Assembly (NCBI GenBank): GCA_937943605.1
Contig: CALEAW010000084.1
Location: 1-64,000, forward strand
DNA from: an uncultured Sutterella sp.
GTDB lineage: Bacteria > Pseudomonadota > Gammaproteobacteria > Burkholderiales > Burkholderiaceae_F
Reading direction: 5' to 3'
DNA length: 64,000 nucleotides
Part shown: piece by piece, positions 1 to 8,214 of the stretch
Layout: each line of letters starts with the position of its first letter
Position numbering within the stretch: position 1 is the stretch's first letter
Notes under the pieces: model-generated
The model's input: the letters and a program-made list of their open reading frames with translations, nothing else
Databases searched by the model: none
Told to the model about the DNA's origin: nothing
Position numbers and translations under genes: made by a program

Positions 1-4
1 CGAA

Positions 5-52
5 AAACCCCCGAAGACCATGTACCGTTAGTATCTAGTCAAGCGGGGGTTT
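5..52 (-). terminator. second terminator downstream of assT
   Basis: A nine-base inverted repeat (AAACCCCCG / CGGGGGTTT) lies about 50 bases beyond the first assT terminator. On the minus strand the stem is followed by a T run, so it would stop minus-strand transcription. It may be a back-up terminator. The loop is long (about 30 bases), which lowers confidence. Confidence 0.5.
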
Positions 53-100
53 AGGAGTTTACCTGACGATACCAACTTCTCGACGCCTCGAAAATTTGCG

Positions 101-136
101 ACAAAAACGCCGAGCAGCAACAAACCACTCGGCGTT
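101..136 (-). terminator. assT terminator
   Basis: Perfect nine-base stem (AACGCCGAG / CTCGGCGTT) with a 13-base loop, followed on the minus strand by a T run. It sits about 30 bases after the assT stop codon. Confidence 0.8.
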
Positions 137-166
137 AAAAATTAACGGAGCTTTACACTCAATTGA

Positions 167-1981
167 TTACTGAGCAAAAGCCTTGTCAACAGAAATCGGC
201 AAAGCACGATAACCCATGGTCGACTTCAACTGAATTTCAACGGACGGCTCGGTGGCACCCCACTTAAATTCGTTGATGATCGGGTTCGGACTCACAGTGT
301 TAAACTGCTTAATGTTGAGAGAAGCCGTAGCCGAATAGACAAAGACAGAATTCTTGTCCTGTTGGTATTCCGTCACAGACGTGATCGGGCTATACCAATC
401 GAAGCCACGGTCCTTACCGTATTCCCAGATCTGCTGAATTGTCATCTTCTTTTGGTCGATCTTATAGATCACAGCACGTGAGTACTTCATGTCAGGTAGC
501 GGCGGCTGTTCCATACCACGAGCGTCACCATTATCGAAGACGGATAGATAGAAGATATCCTTGTTAGACTTCGAATCAACACGCCAACCAGTATGTTGCG
601 TCCACGTCCAGTCAAAGTCACCTTCGCACTTGGAACCTTCACACTTGATCGGCTTACCATTCTTATCGATCGGGGTGAGAAGCTTATCCTGGAACTCCTT
701 CTTCCAACCTTCGTGAGAACCTACGATCCACTTCACCTTCTTGTCGCGGCCAATCTTGACCAAAGCTGACTGATGACGAGAAGAAATGATGATGGAGTCG
801 TCAGACGGGTCATAGTCAACAGAGTTAACGTGTGCCCAGTTACGACCAGCACCTACGCCTGCGATATCCCCAAAGTTATCCGTCTTGTCCATCTTGACTA
901 AGTCTTCTTGCGTCAAGGTCTTGCCTGACTGCGTTGCGTCGACATTCAAGCAAACTGCGCCCTGGTCCATAGCCTTAATCACAGTGTCTCGGTACGGGTC
1001 AAGAATTTCAAAGAGACGGAAGTCGTCAACCACATTGCCATTCTGGTCAATTTCGGCAATCACGTCACGCACGGTATGTACACGCTTACCATCAGGACGA
1101 CGATAGTCGGAGGAGGATACGCGCAAGAAATAGTGACCATTTTGGGCAGGATCCATAGCATGCGAGAAGTCTGCATAGCCGGCGGGCAAACGACGATTGA
1201 AGACTTCGCGGCCCATCAAGTCATACTTCGCGTAACGCTGACCATAACCAAAGGTCAAGAAACCATCATCCGTCTGATGGAACCCCATCATAATGCCAGA
1301 CTTATAAATGTTTTCTGGATCATAAATGGGGTCAACGAACATGTACCAACGGACATCACCCGCGGCGTCAATCACAGCGTTCTGAGGATAGTAAACCCAT
1401 TCCAAGGCACCGCCCATCGGGTTATTCCACGTTACACGAGAGACCTTACCACCAGACGGCAGGAAGTTATTAATAAAATACAAGCGATCCTTAAATTCTG
1501 GTGCAACCTTCTTCACTTCCGTTTCAAACATCGCATGGTGCTGAGCCATGGTGCCATTCGTTTCTGTATGGATACCAGGCGTATAGATGCGATATGTCTC
1601 CTTCTCAACACGAACTTCCTTATTGCCGTGGACACGAGTATAGGAAACTTCAACCGTATTGTTGTAATCAGGGTAAAGACCAAAAACAGGGATACCTGCA
1701 TGCGTACGCAACATCGTGTCGCTGACGTTGTACTTAATTTCAGCACCGCCCTTTTTCGGGACGATACGAACTGTCGCATTCTTCAAGACATAACCACCAT
1801 TACGGATAACCGCCGTCAACGGAGCAATCTTATAGGGATTAGTGATCACTTCACCAATCTGGCCCTGCACTGGGTAGCGAACATTAGGACCGCTACCACC
1901 ACCGCCAGCATTGGCCAATCCGGGCAACATGCAGGACACAGCGATGGTCGCAGCGATCATCTTCAACTGAAACTTGTTCAT
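167..1981 (-). CDS. assT: periplasmic arylsulfate sulfotransferase AssT
   Basis: PAPS-independent enzyme that moves sulfate from one phenolic ester to another phenol in the periplasm. The 604-residue protein begins with a signal peptide (cleavage after LANA, residue 25). All residues known as catalytic in E. coli AssT appear at matching spacing: H274 (FSHAMD), H384 (WAHVNSV), R402 (SSRHQS) and H463 (TQHTGW), the last corresponding to the sulfated histidine. C447 and C452 match the short disulfide that DsbL forms in E. coli. Length agrees with the family. AAAGGAG at 1989-1995 precedes the ATG. In enterobacteria assT is followed by dsbL and dsbI; here two terminators follow and no dsb gene is in the window. 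A LysR-type gene is divergently transcribed and probably controls it. Identification is firm; the natural acceptor is not known. Confidence 0.95.
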   Translation of the reverse strand: MNKFQLKMIAATIAVSCMLPGLANAGGGGSGPNVRYPVQGQIGEVITNPYKIAPLTAVIRNGGYVLKNATVRIVPKKGGAEIKYNVSDTMLRTHAGIPVFGLYPDYNNTVEVSYTRVHGNKEVRVEKETYRIYTPGIHTETNGTMAQHHAMFETEVKKVAPEFKDRLYFINNFLPSGGKVSRVTWNNPMGGALEWVYYPQNAVIDAAGDVRWYMFVDPIYDPENIYKSGIMMGFHQTDDGFLTFGYGQRYAKYDLMGREVFNRRLPAGYADFSHAMDPAQNGHYFLRVSSSDYRRPDGKRVHTVRDVIAEIDQNGNVVDDFRLFEILDPYRDTVIKAMDQGAVCLNVDATQSGKTLTQEDLVKMDKTDNFGDIAGVGAGRNWAHVNSVDYDPSDDSIIISSRHQSALVKIGRDKKVKWIVGSHEGWKKEFQDKLLTPIDKNGKPIKCEGSKCEGDFDWTWTQHTGWRVDSKSNKDIFYLSVFDNGDARGMEQPPLPDMKYSRAVIYKIDQKKMTIQQIWEYGKDRGFDWYSPITSVTEYQQDKNSVFVYSATASLNIKQFNTVSPNPIINEFKWGATEPSVEIQLKSTMGYRALPISVDKAFAQ

Positions 1982-2002
1982 CTTTCAACTCCTTTGGTCT
2001 AT

Positions 2003-2018
2003 ATTCGCTCTCGCGAAT
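2003..2018. promoter_or_regulatory. palindrome in the assT-lysR intergenic region, possible LysR-type site
   Basis: ATTCGC-TCTC-GCGAAT is a perfect inverted repeat that contains the T-N11-A pattern typical of LysR-family sites. It lies 22 bases upstream of the assT start and between the two divergent genes. Binding by the neighbouring regulator is inferred from position only. Confidence 0.45.
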
Positions 2019-2111
2019 CAATGCCTGTAAGATTAGACAAAGCCTCAAATGCCCGCCATTGAGACAATTTGCAACGCTTATCTCACCTTTGATTAGGAGT
2101 TTTGATCACCA

Positions 2112-3030
2112 ATGAGAAATCATCCAAACGCAAATCTCGATTGGGAAAGCTTGCGCTTATTTCAAGTCCTCTGTGAAACGCACAATCTTGGAAAAGCAGC
2201 ACTCAAACTAAATATTCCTCAAGCTACCGTCTCACGCATGCTCTCGCGCTTGAGACAAATTTTTGATGATGAGCTTTTTACGCGTTGCGCTGGCGGTTTA
2301 TCACCCACAGCTAAAGCCTTGAAACTTGAAAGTAAGGTCGATCGCTTGCTTGTCGATTACGATTTACTTTTTGAAGAAGAAACGTTTGACCCTGCCTTAC
2401 TCATACGAGAGTTTCGAATTGCCTGTGCAGACCATGCGCTTTTTTTTTGTGGAACCCGCTGTTTCGACCATCTCTAAACAATGTCCCGGTATCACATTTA
2501 AACTCGTAGCCAATGATGAAGACTGGCCTAAAAAGCTCCACTCCGGAGAGCTAGACTTTGTGATTTTTCCCTTCCCTCAAACACCTGAGGGTTGTCGAAG
2601 TCTCCCACTCACTACCTGCGATACGGTTATGTTGGTGCGTAAGAACCACCCGCTTGAACTCATCGCCAAAGATCGGCGACCAACAATGAAAGAGTGTCTC
2701 GAGTGGAAATACATCCTTATCCGAGGCCAACCAGAAAGTGGCTTCAAGCCTTTTGAAATCACAATGCCAGAGGCCTGGCAAAATCGCATGATCACGGTTA
2801 AAACCCCGTACTTCTTCAGTGCAGCCCAGATGGTTAAGAATTCCGATTTAATCTTTACTTGCTCGAGAACACTAGCTAATGAAGTTTCAAACAAGGAAGA
2901 GTTTGCCATTCTGGAATTACCACTCGAATGTGCTCACGGCTTTACACCTAGACTCATTTGGCATGAGCGTAGCCACTCTGATCCCGCGCTTCAATGGTTG
3001 CGTAGCGTCATCGTCTCGCACGCACAGTAA
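2112..3030 (+). pseudogene. LysR-family regulator, frame broken at a run of nine T
   Basis: The first frame (2112-2477) encodes an N-terminal LysR winged helix-turn-helix (residues about 12-72, with LGKAALKLNIPQATVSRMLS) and then ends early. The remaining effector-binding domain continues in the +1 frame to 3030 (from about 2450). The switch falls at T9 (2440-2448). With eight T the two parts join into a protein of about 305 residues, the normal LysR length, and no other defect is visible in either part. It may be a phase-variable gene, a slippage-expressed gene, a fresh mutation or a sequencing error. It is divergent from assT and is presumably its regulator. AGGAG at 2095-2099 is the likely ribosome-binding site, 12 bases before the ATG. 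Confidence 0.8.
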
Positions 3031-3048
3031 TTAACTTTTGGCAAAAAT

Positions 3049-3091
3049 GGACGCCCTAACTACAACGACGACTGGTTAGAGCGTCCTTTTT
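3049..3091 (+). terminator. terminator after the LysR gene
   Basis: Twelve-base stem with one mismatch (GGACGCCCTAAC / GTTAGAGCGTCC) followed by TTTTT. Confidence 0.8.
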
Positions 3092-3283
3092 CTAGACACT
3101 CAATTAACAACCTAAGTCAACCATTAAAAACGAGAAAAGCATTATCCAAATTCTATAGAGAGTACGCTGTTTAATCCGTCTATCGTCAAGTGTTGCTAAC
3201 CGATATCCTTGATTCGACCCCATGTTCGCTCGTTTGACCTCGAGCAACTGAAATCAATCGACCCCAACAAAAGGAGTTCAATC

Positions 3284-4414
3284 ATGCACACTTGCAAGTG
3301 CTCAGCGATCGCGCTGGCATTATTGGCCACTAGCGTAAGCGCAACAGCTACCGATGTCCGTATGTACGGGACCTACGACATTGGCGCGGTCTACCAAAAG
3401 TTTCGTCATCAAGATGGTGGCAACTTCTCTGTTTCCAATGGCCCAATGGGGCTCAACCAAAGCCTTTATGGTCTTCAGGGGAGAGAAGATCTTGGTGATG
3501 GACTTTATGCTGGTTTCCAACTTGAAGGTGGCTTTAATCCAGATGACGGCACTTTGATGGCTAATAATACGATTTTTGATCGTAAAGCTCGACTGTTCTT
3601 GGGTAATGAACGTTTTGAATTGACGTTTGGCCGCTTTGGTAACTTTGTTCAAGCAGGCACTCCTTATACCGTCTACGGCAAACTCCGTGCCAACATGACC
3701 ATGACGGCCATGCCTGGCTTTGCCCCGGCATCGATCACCTATAACCCCACCTTCCTTTCGAACGTTATCGCAGTTCGCACCAACGCTAAAACGGGTTTCT
3801 TTGCGCAAGCACTCTATTCTAATGGTAGTAGCAATGACGAACAAAATTTAGACTGGTCAGACCGCGGTAAAGTAGCGCAAGTTTCAACAGGGTGGGTTGG
3901 TCAGCAATTACGTTTAGGTACAGTGATTTCCTATGAAACACAACGCCATGAACCAGGCAAAACGCCTAAGCATGACGATACGTTGGGCGTTCACTTGATC
4001 GCTAGCTATGACTTTGGCGGTCCAGCTGTTTCAGCCGTTTACTACCACGGTAAAAATGATTGGCGCATTGGCGGCCCACAAGACCTTCCCAAAGTCATTA
4101 CGCCTATAGCCCTATCCAAGAGCGAAAAAGGGTTAACCAGCAATGCAATCTTCTTCTCAGCTTGTTATCCAATGGGAGCTCATCATTGGAGCGCTTCCTT
4201 TGGCTCGCTCAAAGTCAACTGGAAAGGCGACATGGCAGGCATGAAGTATGATGATGGCAACGTCTATATGGGCGGTTTAGTTTATCGCTACAACCTCTCA
4301 AAACGCACCACACTTTATGGCGCAGCCTCGTATTCGCGAGGGAGTGACTTGTTAGGTGACTTACCAAGACTCAATCAAACATTCACCACAGTTGGGATCT
4401 CGCACGATTTCTAA
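3284..4414 (+). CDS. outer-membrane general porin
   Basis: A 376-residue porin of the betaproteobacterial OmpC/Omp32-like type. The start chosen is ATG at 3284 because AAGGAG (3271-3276) stands at proper spacing and the protein then begins with a good signal peptide ending near ATA/TDVRMYG. An in-frame TTG at 3209 has no such support. The mature part starts with the strand pattern VRMYGTYDIGAVY, has the GLQGREDLGDGLYAGFQLE stretch typical of trimeric porins, alternating strands, and a C-terminal phenylalanine (GISHDF) used for outer-membrane insertion. Expected role: passive diffusion of small hydrophilic solutes. It is a single-gene unit between two terminators. Substrate selectivity cannot be read from the sequence. 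Confidence 0.88.
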   Translation: MHTCKCSAIALALLATSVSATATDVRMYGTYDIGAVYQKFRHQDGGNFSVSNGPMGLNQSLYGLQGREDLGDGLYAGFQLEGGFNPDDGTLMANNTIFDRKARLFLGNERFELTFGRFGNFVQAGTPYTVYGKLRANMTMTAMPGFAPASITYNPTFLSNVIAVRTNAKTGFFAQALYSNGSSNDEQNLDWSDRGKVAQVSTGWVGQQLRLGTVISYETQRHEPGKTPKHDDTLGVHLIASYDFGGPAVSAVYYHGKNDWRIGGPQDLPKVITPIALSKSEKGLTSNAIFFSACYPMGAHHWSASFGSLKVNWKGDMAGMKYDDGNVYMGGLVYRYNLSKRTTLYGAASYSRGSDLLGDLPRLNQTFTTVGISHDF

Positions 4415-4544
4415 CTTTCTAACGACTTACAACGGTTTGTTGTAAAAAACGAGAGCGATGCCCTCATGAGAGGAAACGCCCCAACATAGATTCACATTTT
4501 AAAAAACTCAAAATCGCTAGATACCAAAGAGCAAACTGCGATGT

Positions 4545-4581
4545 AAGACGCCCGCCAACTTTCGTTGACGGGCGTCTTTTT
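4545..4581 (+). terminator. terminator downstream of the porin
   Basis: Fifteen-base stem with one mismatch (AAGACGCCCGCCAAC / GTTGACGGGCGTCTT) with a TTTC loop and a T run on the plus strand. It lies about 130 bases after the porin stop codon. Confidence 0.75.
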
Positions 4582-4605
4582 ATGAAGCCTAACTGAAGTG
4601 CCGCA

Positions 4606-6036
4606 TTAGCACTGTTCGATTTCTTCATCCTTGCGGCGCGGCCAGCAAACCACACCGTGCTGAGACGGGAGAACCTTCGGATCGAATTCCGGATTGACGA
4701 TACCCTGCTTCTTCTGGCTAATGTAATCATCCAAGGCAGCAAAGGCATACTTCGCCAAGAGCGAAATCGCAACCAAGTTAACCACAGCCATCAAAGCCAT
4801 GAAGAGGTCAGCGAGGTTCCAAACGAGCCCCAAGGAAGCCACAGAACCCAAATAGACCATCGCAACGACGAAGAAGCGGAAGATCCACAAGGCAGCCGGA
4901 TGACGGCTGATGAAATCCATATTGATTTCGCCATAGAAGTAGTTACCGATGATGGAACTAAAGGCGAAGAAAAGCACCGTCACGCTCATGAAGGTATTGG
5001 TCCAACCACCCAACTGACCCGTCAAGGTCTGCTGAATGAGTTCAATACCCGTCTTGCCAGAATCGGCCCAACCCGGGGTCAAAAGAACGAGCATGGCAGA
5101 AGCGGTACACACAAAGAGCGTGTCGAAGTAAACGCCGAGCGCCTGAACAAGACCCTGCTTAGCCGGGTGAGTAGCATCTGCCGTAGCGGCAGCGTTAGGC
5201 ACAGCACCCATACCAGCTTCGTTAGAGAAGAGACCGCGCTTGATACCAGTCATCAACGCAACACCAAAACCAGCACCGAGCACTGCGTCAAAGTCAAAAG
5301 CACAACGAACGATCGTGGTGAGAACTTCAGGCACCATAGAGATGTTCATCACAGTCACAACCAAGGCAACCAAGATGTAAGCACCAGCCATGATCGGCAC
5401 CATGAAGCCAACCACGCGAGCAATACGCGTCAAACCGCCGAAGATGACGAGCGCCGTTAGAGCAGCAATCACCATACCAGTGACGTTGGTATCGACACCA
5501 AAGGAGGTCTGAATAGAAAGACTGATAGTGTTAGCCTGAACAGAGTTGAAGATCAAGCCGTAGGTCACAGAAATGAGAACGGCAAAGACGCTCGCAAAGA
5601 ACGGGGACTTCAGCACATTACCAATGTAGTACGCAGGACCACCGATAAAGCCACCACCCTTACGAGGCACCTTATAGATCTGAGCCAAGGTCGACTCGAC
5701 GAAGCCAGACGCTGCGCCAATCGTGGCAATGACCCACATCCAGAAAACAGCACCCGGACCACCCGTCGCAACAGCAATGGCAATACCAGCGATGTTACCC
5801 ACGCCCACGCGGCTAGCCGTGGATACGCAGAAAGCCTGGAAGGTCGAGATATGACCGCTGCGCGGCTTAGCACCAGCCCCTTCCGTCATGAGACGGAACA
5901 TTTCTGGGAGGCAACGAATTTGCACGAACTTCGTTCGGAGCGTGAACCACAAACCAAGACCGAGCAACATAATGATCAAGACGTAAGACCAAAGAAAATC
6001 ATTGATCACGCCAACAATGTCATTGAGCCAATTCAC
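4606..6036 (-). CDS. alanine/glycine:cation symporter (AGCS family)
   Basis: A 476-residue inner-membrane protein with about ten hydrophobic segments. The AGCS signature is clear at residues 77-110 (GVGNIAGIAIAVATGGPGA followed by FWMW), and the conserved block NEAGMGAVPNAAATADATHP (about 273-292) also matches the family. These carriers import alanine, glycine or related amino acids with Na+ or H+. The C-terminus is a short charged cytoplasmic tail. It is a single gene; about 280 bases of upstream DNA separate it from rnfH. Amino-acid uptake suits an asaccharolytic gut organism, but the exact substrate is not readable. Confidence 0.9.
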   Translation of the reverse strand: MNWLNDIVGVINDFLWSYVLIIMLLGLGLWFTLRTKFVQIRCLPEMFRLMTEGAGAKPRSGHISTFQAFCVSTASRVGVGNIAGIAIAVATGGPGAVFWMWVIATIGAASGFVESTLAQIYKVPRKGGGFIGGPAYYIGNVLKSPFFASVFAVLISVTYGLIFNSVQANTISLSIQTSFGVDTNVTGMVIAALTALVIFGGLTRIARVVGFMVPIMAGAYILVALVVTVMNISMVPEVLTTIVRCAFDFDAVLGAGFGVALMTGIKRGLFSNEAGMGAVPNAAATADATHPAKQGLVQALGVYFDTLFVCTASAMLVLLTPGWADSGKTGIELIQQTLTGQLGGWTNTFMSVTVLFFAFSSIIGNYFYGEINMDFISRHPAALWIFRFFVVAMVYLGSVASLGLVWNLADLFMALMAVVNLVAISLLAKYAFAALDDYISQKKQGIVNPEFDPKVLPSQHGVVCWPRRKDEEIEQC

Positions 6037-6319
6037 TTTGTTTTATTCCTTTTGTTGGTTACGTGGAATGAGATTACATAGATGCTAGACGATTGGCACA
6101 ACCCTTTTTATTCTTTGGCTCGACATGATAAGTCAAGTGTGTGCTCTATCCAATATTCCAGAAACATCCAATCATGAGGTGGCTATGTAACTCACTCTGG
6201 GCTGGCAACAGCGGCGTTTATTGTAACAAAGCGTTTGGTTTTATAAGTAGCAAAAACAACGATTTTTTAAGTTTTTCGCCTCTCTGACGGTCAAATATAA
6301 GACGTATTACCTAGACTTT

Positions 6320-6628
6320 TTACTTGTTTAAGCGTCGTTTCCCACCGTGACGACCACAGGTCACCACGCGCACATCTCCCTGACTCAAAGCACGCGCCTT
6401 GCGGACAAGCTTCGGATCACAAATCAACGGATCTGCGACTTCAAGACGATCCGTCTCCTTTAAACGCGTCTCAGGCGCGACGCGGCGGCCATGAATCGCC
6501 AAGCCTGTTTCTGCGGTCACCGTGAGGCCCAACATCTCGACGACGGTCTGCACGGTTGCGCCTTCAGGGACATTGGCTGACAAGACCGTTGCACCCGTTT
6601 GGGTCACTTTCACCACTTCAATCAACAT
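6320..6628 (-). CDS. rnfH: RnfH-family ubiquitin-fold protein
   Basis: A 102-residue beta-grasp protein. The order of elements matches RnfH: EVVKVTQTG, VPEGATVQTVVEMLGL, AIHGRRVAPETRL, and then DRLEVADPLICDPKLVRKAR, the last being the family hallmark (R-P/DPL-x-DPK). The C-terminus is basic. RnfH proteins are commonly encoded beside smpB and the toxin-like gene ratA. Here rnfH is divergent from smpB and no ratA is present between them. The molecular role of RnfH is not well established. Confidence 0.82.
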   Translation of the reverse strand: MLIEVVKVTQTGATVLSANVPEGATVQTVVEMLGLTVTAETGLAIHGRRVAPETRLKETDRLEVADPLICDPKLVRKARALSQGDVRVVTCGRHGGKRRLNK

Positions 6629-6764
6629 ACTGCTATTTCCGCAAATTCGAGGGCACGTGAGGTGCTTTGTTAAAAAAAGTCATAGAATAGAGGATTACTG
6701 TGTAATTTGCACGAATTGCCGCTCCCAGATAGATAAAAAAGAAGAACTCACAAGAGAGAATTTC

Positions 6765-7232
6765 ATGGCACTCATTCAAAATAAACGCGCCCGTCACGAC
6801 TATGCGATCGAAGAAAAATTCGAAGCCGGTATCGTGTTACAAGGTTGGGAAGTCAAAAGCGTACGCGCTGGTCGTGCGCAGATCAACTTGGCGCATATCT
6901 ATGTTCGCGAAGGCGAACTCTTTCTTTGCAACGCGCACATGACGCCTGCCGATCAGGTGTGTACCCATGTGACACTTGAAACAAACCGCACTCGTAAGCT
7001 CTTGATGCATCGTCGCGAAATCATGAAGCTCATCGGTAAGTCCGAACGCGCGGGCTATACGCTCGTGCCGCTTGACCTTCACTTTACGCGTGGTCGCGTC
7101 AAGGTAACGCTTGCCCTTGCTCGCGGGATGCGTGAATTTGAAAAGCGTGCTGACGAAAGCAAGAAGCAGTGGAAGCGTGAACAAGAACGCATCATGAAAA
7201 AGGATGCGCGCGGTCGCCACATTCTTGAATAG
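6765..7232 (+). CDS. smpB: SsrA-binding protein SmpB
   Basis: A 155-residue tmRNA-binding protein that acts in trans-translation to rescue stalled ribosomes. ATG at 6765 is chosen because the protein then begins MALIQNKRARHDY, the usual SmpB start, after a purine-rich stretch. Family blocks seen: EAGIVLQGWEVKSVRAGR, HIYVREGELFLCNAHM, TRKLLMHRREI and the basic C-terminal tail with RGRHILE, which enters the ribosome mRNA channel. Length is typical. The tmRNA gene itself is not in this window. Confidence 0.95.
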   Translation: MALIQNKRARHDYAIEEKFEAGIVLQGWEVKSVRAGRAQINLAHIYVREGELFLCNAHMTPADQVCTHVTLETNRTRKLLMHRREIMKLIGKSERAGYTLVPLDLHFTRGRVKVTLALARGMREFEKRADESKKQWKREQERIMKKDARGRHILE

Positions 7233-7259
7233 TTCGGCTTCGCTGAGACCACAACGGAC

Positions 7260-7304
7260 AAAAGCGCCCGACCGGTTGGCCCGGTGCACACGGGCGCTTT
7301 TTTT
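7260..7304 (+). terminator. smpB terminator
   Basis: Outer stem AAAGCGCCCG / CGGGCGCTTT with a T run, and a smaller hairpin inside the loop. It separates smpB from the nitrogenase-like operon. Confidence 0.85.
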
Positions 7305-7336
7305 AAACCCACGCCTGATACCCACGGAATACGTCT

Positions 7337-8206
7337 ATGCCAACCGCAGAATCTCCCACGCTCGACACGGTCTTTTTTGACTACGATCGCAAACCGCTTT
7401 CTCGTCATCCGATGACCTGCTTTGCTATTTACGGCAAAGGCGGGATTGGCAAATCCACCACCGCTGCGAATGTCGCTTTGGCGCTTGCGCAAAGTGGCAA
7501 ACGCGTCATGCTTATTGGTTGTGACCCAAAGGCGGATTCAACAGCTCTACTGCGTGGCAACGACAAGATCGAGACCGTACTCTCTCTACTTCGTACGCGT
7601 CACAAGTCTCAGTTGCATCTCGAAGAAATGGTGACGCAAGGTAAAGGCGGCGTCCTTTGTGTAGAAGCGGGTGGCCCTCGCCCTGGTGTCGGTTGTGCGG
7701 GTCGCGGTATTATTGCGGCCTTTGAAGCCCTCAAAGCGCAGGATGCCTTTAATGTCTATCGTCCTGACGTCGTGATTTTTGACGTCTTGGGTGACGTGGT
7801 CTGCGGTGGTTTTGCAATGCCCATTCGTGACGGTTGGGCAAAGAATGTCTTTATTGTAACTTCGGGCGAAAACATGGCTATTCATGCCGCCGCCAATATT
7901 GCCGTCGCGGTTGACACCTATGCCGAGCGCGGTTACGCGCGTTTAGGCGGCCTCATTCTTAACTGCCGCGATGTCCCTCGTGAAGTCGAAAAAGTCGAAG
8001 AGCTCGCAAGTGACCTAAAGACACAGATCGTCGGTCGTTTACCTCGATCCGAAGTCGTGCAGACGGCCGATGAACTTCGCCTCACGGTTCTTGAGCACGC
8101 CCCACACAGCGAGATGGCTGAGCACTATCGTACGCTCGCTAAAGCCTTGCTTGACGCTTGCGCCACGCCAGACAATCAGGCCCAAAGCAACACTTTTACG
8201 TTTTGA
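7337..8206 (+). CDS. NifH-like ATP-dependent iron-sulfur reductase subunit
   Basis: A 289-residue NifH/BchL-superfamily protein expected to form a homodimer with a [4Fe-4S] cluster between subunits and to pass electrons, driven by ATP, to the D/K-like partner encoded next. Seen: P-loop GKGGIGKST (33-41), GCDPKADST (61-69), cluster ligand C120 in GVGCAGRG with the adjacent Arg, and cluster ligand C156 in VLGDVVCGGFAMP. These are near-perfect NifH motifs. Residues 1-25 extend beyond canonical NifH; M26 (position 7412) would give a canonical start, but only the 7337 ATG has even a weak purine stretch upstream. It is the first gene of a six-gene operon. Absence of nifB/E/N/V argues against N2 fixation, so the substrate is unknown. 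Confidence 0.88.
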   Translation: MPTAESPTLDTVFFDYDRKPLSRHPMTCFAIYGKGGIGKSTTAANVALALAQSGKRVMLIGCDPKADSTALLRGNDKIETVLSLLRTRHKSQLHLEEMVTQGKGGVLCVEAGGPRPGVGCAGRGIIAAFEALKAQDAFNVYRPDVVIFDVLGDVVCGGFAMPIRDGWAKNVFIVTSGENMAIHAAANIAVAVDTYAERGYARLGGLILNCRDVPREVEKVEELASDLKTQIVGRLPRSEVVQTADELRLTVLEHAPHSEMAEHYRTLAKALLDACATPDNQAQSNTFTF

Positions 8207-8214
8207 GGATACCA

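Noticed and set aside
1076..2062. A 328-codon plus-strand frame opposite assT
   Set aside because: assT on the other strand has all catalytic residues, signal peptide and ribosome-binding site; the antisense translation is low-complexity and without motifs.
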